Shown: one piece after another, positions 59,460 through 64,000 of the stretch
How positions within the stretch are numbered: position 1 is the stretch's first letter
How the letters are laid out: every line of letters begins with the position of its first letter
Assembly (NCBI RefSeq): GCF_026626335.1
Contig: NZ_JAPNTZ010000005.1
Location: 496,001 to 560,000 of the forward strand
DNA: 64,000 nucleotides
Source of the DNA: Paractinoplanes pyxinae
Lineage (GTDB): Bacteria; Actinomycetota; Actinomycetes; Mycobacteriales; Micromonosporaceae
Direction of reading: 5' to 3'
Program-made: the position numbers and the translations under genes
Notes under the pieces: model-generated
Database searches by the model: none
Seen by the model: only the letters and a program-made list of their open reading frames with translations
What the model was told of the DNA's origin: nothing

Positions 59460-60058
59460 GCCCTTCCCGGTCGGGGCTTCAGCTCCTGCTCGAGTTCGGC
59501 CAGACTTCCCGTACGCGCGGCAACCAGCACGAGTCGCACGAGCCGCCGGTGTTCGTCGTCGTCGACCGGCCGCTGCCGCTCCGAGCCCAGCCCGTCGTGC
59601 GCCCGCCGCACCAACTGCCGGGCGCTGTCCCCGCTGACTTCCAGAATCTCGGCGATCCGCTGGTAGGGGTAGTCGAACGCCTTGCGCAGCAGGTAGGCCG
59701 CCCGCTCGGCCGCCGTCATCTTCTGCAGCATCAACCGGACCGCCCCGTCGAGCGCGTCGTGCCGCTCCACCTCGGCCGCCGGGTCGGCCTCCCGGTCGAC
59801 CGGCTCGGGCATCCAGGACCCCGCCGTCGTCTCCCGCCGCTTCCGAGCCGACTGGGCCACATTGATGGCCAGCCGCGTGGTCGTGGTCGCGAGGAAAGCC
59901 GGCGCGTTGACCACCCCCGACCGGTCCTCCCGCCGCCAGCGCAGCCACGCCTCCTGCACCACGTCCTGCGCCTCCCCCGGGTCCCCCAGCACCCGCAGGG
60001 CCAACGCCATCAGCCGCGGCCGCGCCGCGACGAACACCTCCGCCTCCCCAACGCTCAC
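59456..60058 (-). CDS. ECF sigma factor, ECF41/SigJ-like but lacking the SnoaL-like tail
   Basis: 200 aa. Sigma region 2 (RPRLMALALRVLGDPGEAQD then VVQEAWLRWRR) and region 4 (MTAAERAAYLLRKAFDYPYQ then RIAEILEVSGDSARQLVRRA) are intact. In ECF41/SigJ proteins, which are about 290 residues, region 4 leads into a SnoaL-like domain that adjusts activity. Here RRLVRLVLVAARTGSLAELE, its first helix, is present and the protein then stops after KPRPGRA. GTG 60058 is the likely start. No carboxymuconolactone-decarboxylase-type partner gene, usual beside ECF41, is adjacent. Activity may be unregulated or lost. Confidence 0.82.
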   Translation of the reverse strand: MSVGEAEVFVAARPRLMALALRVLGDPGEAQDVVQEAWLRWRREDRSGVVNAPAFLATTTTRLAINVAQSARKRRETTAGSWMPEPVDREADPAAEVERHDALDGAVRLMLQKMTAAERAAYLLRKAFDYPYQRIAEILEVSGDSARQLVRRAHDGLGSERQRPVDDDEHRRLVRLVLVAARTGSLAELEQELKPRPGRA

Positions 60059-60129
60059 GGTCCTACCGTCGCGGTACGTCCCGGTGGGTCGCGCCCCGGA
60101 AACCACGTGGCCACCCCGTGGTCCGTGGC

Positions 60130-60744
60130 CTACGACAGGTGCGGCTCATCCCAATCGGGTGAGAGCGCCGGCACGGGCCAGGCGGGGTCGGGGCGGAAGG
60201 TGGTCCAGCGGCCGTCGAACGGGGGCTCGGCGGCGGTGGCGAGAGCGATCAGCTCGGTGGCGGTGGCGCGGATGGCGGCGGCCTCGGCCGGAGTCCAGCG
60301 GCCCGGGCGGCCGGTCAGGAAGGCGAACTCGTCCTCGTCCTTCCAGTGGGGCACACGGTCGGGGGTGACCCACACATCGAGAGCCTGGTCGGTGCTGTCC
60401 AGGCCCAGGCGGTGGCGGACGGGCTGGGATTCCAGGTTGATGTACCAGCCCCGGAACTCTCCGGTGTCGGTGAAGAACCACGAGATCGAGTACTCGCCCT
60501 TGGTGGGCGCGAACTGGACTATGCCGGGTCCGCGCCACGTGGTCTCGCGGCGGATGCGGGGCAGGTCGCAGCGCTCGGCCAGGGAAACTGAGCGCAGCGG
60601 GCGGCCGTCCGCGAGCACCGACTCGATCTGCGGGGAGCCGGGGGCGATCCACAGCGTCACGCCGTCCGCGTTGTCGGCGACGACCCGGCCGGTGCGGGCG
60701 AACCGGGTGCGTCCGTCGCGGCCGTAACGGTAGAGAAAGGTCAT
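60130..60744 (-). CDS. DUF402 domain protein
   Basis: 204 aa. GVTLWIAPGSPQIESVLADG and the block SISWFFTDTGEFRGWYINLE followed by LDVWVTPDRVPHWKDEDEF fit DUF402, whose FomD/ribonuclease-like members act on nucleotides (FomD hydrolyses a cytidylyl phosphonate). ATG 60744 overlaps the GNAT stop (ATGA), so the two are coupled. Exact substrate unknown. Confidence 0.85.
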   Translation of the reverse strand: MTFLYRYGRDGRTRFARTGRVVADNADGVTLWIAPGSPQIESVLADGRPLRSVSLAERCDLPRIRRETTWRGPGIVQFAPTKGEYSISWFFTDTGEFRGWYINLESQPVRHRLGLDSTDQALDVWVTPDRVPHWKDEDEFAFLTGRPGRWTPAEAAAIRATATELIALATAAEPPFDGRWTTFRPDPAWPVPALSPDWDEPHLS

Positions 60745-61235
60745 AGGGGCGCGTACATGATGTGCAGCCCGACGCGGCCGTGAATCGGGTGGGCGAACGC
60801 CCCGGGCACCGTGCCGACGATGGTGAAGCCCTCGCGCAGGTAGAGGTCGACCGCCGACTTGTTGGACTCGGCCACGGCGTTGAACTGCATTCCCGCGTAC
60901 CGGCGACGGCGGGCCCACTCGAGCGCGTACCGCACCAGGGCGGTGCCCACGCCCTGACCACGGCTGGCCGGGGCGACCATGAAGCTGGCCGTGGCCACGT
61001 GCGAGCCGGGGCCGGGCCGGTTGGTGCCCACCTTGGCCGTGCCCAGCACCTCGTCCCCGTCGACGGCCACCACCGTCTCACCCGGCGGCGCCTCGATCCA
61101 GACGGCGCGGGCCTCCCGTTCGGTCATCCCCGGGTCATAGGTGAACGTGTCCGCGGCGCGGACCACCGGCCGCACGATCTGCCACACCTGAGCCCAGTCG
61201 GACTCGGCGAACTCCCGGATCAACACGATGCGCAC
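60741..61235 (-). CDS. GNAT-family N-acetyltransferase (phosphinothricin acetyltransferase-like)
   Basis: 164 aa from GTG 61235. Acetyl-CoA motif VAPASRGQGVGTALVRYALE (R-G-Q-G-V-G), then MQFNAVAESNKSAVDLYLRE with GFTIVGTVPGAFAHP and HGRVGLHIMY, the layout of PAT/YncA-type acetyltransferases. The start is 5 bases after the serine hydrolase stop and the stop overlaps DUF402, giving a three-gene run. Confidence 0.88.
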   Translation of the reverse strand: MRIVLIREFAESDWAQVWQIVRPVVRAADTFTYDPGMTEREARAVWIEAPPGETVVAVDGDEVLGTAKVGTNRPGPGSHVATASFMVAPASRGQGVGTALVRYALEWARRRRYAGMQFNAVAESNKSAVDLYLREGFTIVGTVPGAFAHPIHGRVGLHIMYAPL

Positions 61236-61240
61236 GACGC

Positions 61241-62143
61241 TCAGTCTTCTCCCATCGCGGTGAGCAGCTCGAGGGCGGGGCCGTCCATCATGCGCGCCGT
61301 GTTGCTCAAGGCCAGCACGGCCACGCCGCGCGCCGGTTCCAGGCCGGCGAACGAGCAGAAACCTCCAGTGCCGCCGTTGTGCCACAGCTGCTCCCGGCCG
61401 CCGGGCAGGCGGCGCCCCATCCAGCCCAGATGCACCCACGCGTACGGGTTGATCTCATGCCGAACCGAGCGGGTGAAACGGATGGCCTCGTCCTCGGCCG
61501 CCAGCTGGGCGCGCAGGAACGTCACCATGTCCGCCGCCGTCGAGCGCAGTCCGCCCGCTCCGGCCAGGTCGGCGAGATTCCAGGGCGGAACGGGCTTGCC
61601 GCGGGCGTTGTGCCCCTGGATCGGCGGGAGGAAGACGCCGGTGGAGTCCAGGCCGGCCGGCCGCAGCAGTTCGTCGTACCCCGAACCGGTCCGGCGCGAC
61701 AAGGCCAGCCCGAGCAGTCCCACCCCGAAGTTGGAGTAGCGGAATTCCGGGGCCTTCAATCGCGTACGCCGCAGGGCCGCCAGCAGGAATTCGGCATCGC
61801 AGCCGGCGTACGGGTCAGGCCGCCCGGGTCGCAGAAGAGCCGGAAGCAGCATGCCGGTCGGCAGGCGAGGCAACCCGGAGGTGTGCGTGGCCAGGTCCCG
61901 CAGCCGGATCCGGGGCGGCGCGGCCGGCAGGAGATCGGCGAGGGGCTCGTCGAGCGCGACCACGCCGGCGAGGGTCAGCCGGGCCAGGGCCAGCGACGTG
62001 AACACCTTCGTGATCGAGCCGATCTCGTAGACCGCGTCGGCGTCCCCGACGATCTCCACGGTGTCGCCGGCGACGGCGGCGACGACCACGCGGTCCCGCT
62101 TCGGTCCGAGCAGTTCCGCGGTACGCCGTACGCGATCCCTCAT
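61241..62143 (-). CDS. Serine hydrolase of the beta-lactamase / class C penicillin-binding fold
   Basis: 300 aa. SxxK nucleophile motif SITK in EIGSITKVFTSLALARL, YxN in FRYSNFGVGLLG, and HNGGTGG near the C-terminus replace the KTG triad as in esterase or DD-peptidase relatives. DLATHTSGLPRLP is also typical. No signal peptide, so a cytoplasmic esterase or peptidase is more likely than a secreted beta-lactamase. First gene of a run with GNAT and DUF402. Confidence 0.9.
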   Translation of the reverse strand: MRDRVRRTAELLGPKRDRVVVAAVAGDTVEIVGDADAVYEIGSITKVFTSLALARLTLAGVVALDEPLADLLPAAPPRIRLRDLATHTSGLPRLPTGMLLPALLRPGRPDPYAGCDAEFLLAALRRTRLKAPEFRYSNFGVGLLGLALSRRTGSGYDELLRPAGLDSTGVFLPPIQGHNARGKPVPPWNLADLAGAGGLRSTAADMVTFLRAQLAAEDEAIRFTRSVRHEINPYAWVHLGWMGRRLPGGREQLWHNGGTGGFCSFAGLEPARGVAVLALSNTARMMDGPALELLTAMGED

Positions 62144-62193
62144 CAGGACATGTTCTCAGCGCCCTGTCAGCGGGGCGGGCCGAGGATCTGGTC

Positions 62194-63054
62194 ATGACAG
62201 CCGCCACCCTCGTGGTCGCCGTGTCGCGGCCCTGGTTCTGGCCCGTGTCGTGGGTGCCCGCCTACCTCGGCACGGTGCTGGCCGGACGGCAGTGGGTTCC
62301 GGCCGACCTGCCCCGGGCGCTCGTCGCCCTGCTGGTGCTGGGGCCGCTGGTCTGGGGCGCCGTGCTGGCCCAGAACGACCGGCACGACCTGGCCAGCGAC
62401 CGCGCCAACCCCCGCAAGTCGACGGCGCCCCTGGTCACCGGCGCCGTCGACGAGCGGACGCTGCGTACCTGGTACTTCCGGATGGCTGTGGCCTGCCTGG
62501 TCGCCGCCCTGTTGGTGGGCCCGCTGTTCGTGCTGGGCGTGGCCGGCGTGCTGGTGCTGGGCTGGGCGTACAGCGCTCCCCCGCTGCGCCTCAAGACCCG
62601 CCCGGGCTGGGACGTCGCCGTGAACGCGCTGGTCGTCGGCTTGGTCTCGCCGGCCGCGGGCTGGTCGATCACCCGCGACCCCTGGGACTTCCCGTGGCCG
62701 CTGGGCCTGATCGGCGTGCTCTTCGCGGCCGCCCTCTACGTGCCCACCACCGTCACCGACCTGCCGGCCGACGAGAAGGCGGGCGACAGAACCTTCGCCG
62801 TACGCTTCGGAGCCCGCCCGGCGTACGCGGTGGGCGTCGCCCTGTGGTCGGCGGCCCTCGCCATCAGCGTCGTCTGCGCCGCCCTCGACACCGTCGTCCC
62901 CCGGTCCACACTGACCGGTCAGCTCCTGACGATTCCCGTGCTCGTCACCGCGTACGCAATTCTGACCCGCCGCCCGTCGATCCCCCGCCTGGCGATCCTC
63001 TCGCTGTTCTTCGCCATCCCGACCGCCGGATTCGCCTTGGCGATCGTCGGCTGA
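62194..63054 (+). CDS. UbiA-family prenyltransferase
   Basis: 286 aa with eight or nine hydrophobic helices. The two Asp-rich diphosphate/Mg motifs are visible: AQNDRHDLASDRANPRKSTA (N61-D62-x-x-D65 type) and TDLPADEKAGDRTFAVRFGA. YSAPPLRLKTRPGWDVAVNA is a further family block. It transfers a prenyl chain to an acceptor in the membrane; chlorophyll synthase- and MenA-like members share these motifs, and the acceptor is not evident. Divergent from the serine hydrolase, alone on its strand. Confidence 0.9.
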   Translation: MTAATLVVAVSRPWFWPVSWVPAYLGTVLAGRQWVPADLPRALVALLVLGPLVWGAVLAQNDRHDLASDRANPRKSTAPLVTGAVDERTLRTWYFRMAVACLVAALLVGPLFVLGVAGVLVLGWAYSAPPLRLKTRPGWDVAVNALVVGLVSPAAGWSITRDPWDFPWPLGLIGVLFAAALYVPTTVTDLPADEKAGDRTFAVRFGARPAYAVGVALWSAALAISVVCAALDTVVPRSTLTGQLLTIPVLVTAYAILTRRPSIPRLAILSLFFAIPTAGFALAIVG

Positions 63055-63061
63055 GCGCCGG

Positions 63062-63988
63062 TCAGGGGCAAGGTGGACAGGGCGGCGGAGGAGGCAGGTA
63101 CTTGAAGGTCGCGCGTTCATCCGGTTCCAGGTCGTGCTCGTCCCGGAACAATCTGGTCAGAAGTTCGGCGCGAGTCTCGTACTCAACATCGAGATCGGCT
63201 GGACGGTCGAGGGACAACGCATCCCACAGCGCCAGATGGTGCAGATCGAAAGCGACTGCGAGGCCTTGACTGAAGCGCCTTGCCGCGGCGACCGCAGACC
63301 GGTAGGAGGTCCATGCGAACAGATAACAGCCGACCGCGACCAGAAGCCAGACGTCGTATTGGATCAACAACAGAGTGGTAGTCAAAACGCCAAGCAAACC
63401 CACACTCGCCAGCCGTGCGGCGGCATCCAGCTGATTTCGCGCATCACCCAGCTGGCTTCGGATCTGGTCGGATAGAAGCGGCATAAGCCTCGGCCAGACA
63501 ACCTCGGTCCAGTATCCGTATCGGCTGCCTGCTCGAACCTCACCCGCGAACAGCACGTTGCCCAGCATGGTCGGACGAACCGGATTGTTGCCTGGTGGGA
63601 GCCAGTACAGCAAGGCAGCGACATCGGCGCCGTTCGCGCCGCGGCGGCGCAGCTCACGCCGATACAGGTTTCCTCGCGCCTCCGCAGACCGCTGAAGCTG
63701 ATCGCCGAACGGCAAGCCGCGCCAGTAGCCCTCCATCAATTGCACGAGCGTGTAGTTGAGTGGGTGCAGAGCCACCGAGAAGGCCAGAACTGACACACCC
63801 AGAAGCACGACGCCGACGACAGACAAGTCTTGGAGACGTTGCTCGAGCCGGTGCCAGTCGGGCCGATGGGACGGTGCGCCAGCAAACATCAACGCTCCGA
63901 TGAGCAACGCGAAGACGAGGTTGGGAAACAACGTGACGATGAGGAATCGCGAGCCGATCCGTAACGTCAACACATCCGGCGTGCTCAT
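63062..63988 (-). CDS. Membrane protein of unknown function, lower GC
   Basis: 308 aa. Hydrophobic segments near the N-terminus (FLIVTLFPNLVFALLIGALM, VVGVVLLGVSVLAFSVALHP) and centre (ASVGLLGVLTTTLLLIQYDV then WLLVAVGCYLFAW) suggest four membrane helices with a soluble middle (residues about 85-190). It ends in a Cys/Pro cluster, PPPPPCPPCP. ATG 63988 is 12 bases from the window edge. Its DNA is clearly less GC-rich than its neighbours (34 of 60 in 63301-63360), a hint of recent acquisition. No family recognised. Confidence 0.7.
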   Translation of the reverse strand: MSTPDVLTLRIGSRFLIVTLFPNLVFALLIGALMFAGAPSHRPDWHRLEQRLQDLSVVGVVLLGVSVLAFSVALHPLNYTLVQLMEGYWRGLPFGDQLQRSAEARGNLYRRELRRRGANGADVAALLYWLPPGNNPVRPTMLGNVLFAGEVRAGSRYGYWTEVVWPRLMPLLSDQIRSQLGDARNQLDAAARLASVGLLGVLTTTLLLIQYDVWLLVAVGCYLFAWTSYRSAVAAARRFSQGLAVAFDLHHLALWDALSLDRPADLDVEYETRAELLTRLFRDEHDLEPDERATFKYLPPPPPCPPCP

Positions 63989-64000
63989 TCCTGGATCTTG

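Overview
The window is chromosomal DNA from a high-GC actinobacterium. GTG and TTG starts are frequent, genes are tightly packed with many 4-base overlaps, and the gene set is typical of soil actinomycetes: a mycothiol-linked nitroreductase homologue, an actinobacterial glgA/glgC pair, DUF4331 proteins, several AraC regulators, a WD40/TIR protein and a DUF4011 helicase. A Micromonosporaceae (Actinoplanes-like) source is my inference. I saw no rRNA or tRNA gene, CRISPR array, transposase or integrase.

Layout. 1-6921: one operon of a GrpE-like protein (cut by the window edge), an Hsp70, a pseudokinase, a membrane-anchored TPR protein, a 70-aa protein and a cytoplasmic TPR protein. This is the best candidate for an undescribed system. 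6952-10158: an alcohol dehydrogenase behind a large hairpin that covers its ribosome binding site, an amidohydrolase-like protein, an IclR regulator and an ABM monooxygenase. 10227-18653: a secreted ZU5-like protein, an orphan XylF-like lipoprotein, an Rv2466c-like oxidoreductase, a methyltransferase coupled to a succinate-semialdehyde dehydrogenase, a POT peptide transporter and a GNAT. 18685-29161: a broken TIR-WD40 gene, a 3-hydroxyisobutyrate dehydrogenase-like gene, a Sua5/YrdC protein, a WD40 protein and a 1683-aa DUF4011-helicase-nuclease; this is a defence-like neighbourhood.

29203-32366: an old-yellow-enzyme oxidoreductase with a divergent MerR regulator and operator, a His/Tyr-rich microprotein, DUF1905, sulfotransferase and HNH genes. 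32514-40540: a rhamnoside-use operon (GH78, binding protein, two permeases, dehydrogenase) with a divergent AraC regulator. 40544-45699: hairpin repeats, then a TetR / membrane protein / PEP-synthase-like operon with a readable promoter, and a lipoprotein. 45696-52285: TMEM175-like channel, YidB-like, glyoxalase-fold, DUF4331, AraC/SDR pair and a GHL10 hydrolase. 52313-54880: divergent glgA and glgC for glycogen / alpha-glucan synthesis. 54877-58940: AraC, small protein, DUF4331 and Tat-signal protein in one run, then a membrane-anchored AA10 copper oxygenase. 59047-63988: FKBP isomerase, a truncated ECF41-like sigma factor, DUF402, GNAT, a beta-lactamase-fold hydrolase, a UbiA prenyltransferase and a lower-GC membrane protein.

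Two cross-cutting patterns stand out. In-frame tandem repeats (periods 30-54 bp, all multiples of three) lie inside four unrelated genes. Hairpins recur at gene ends or starts, several of them holding stop codons or ribosome binding sites. Domain assignments rest on motif recognition by eye, with no database search.
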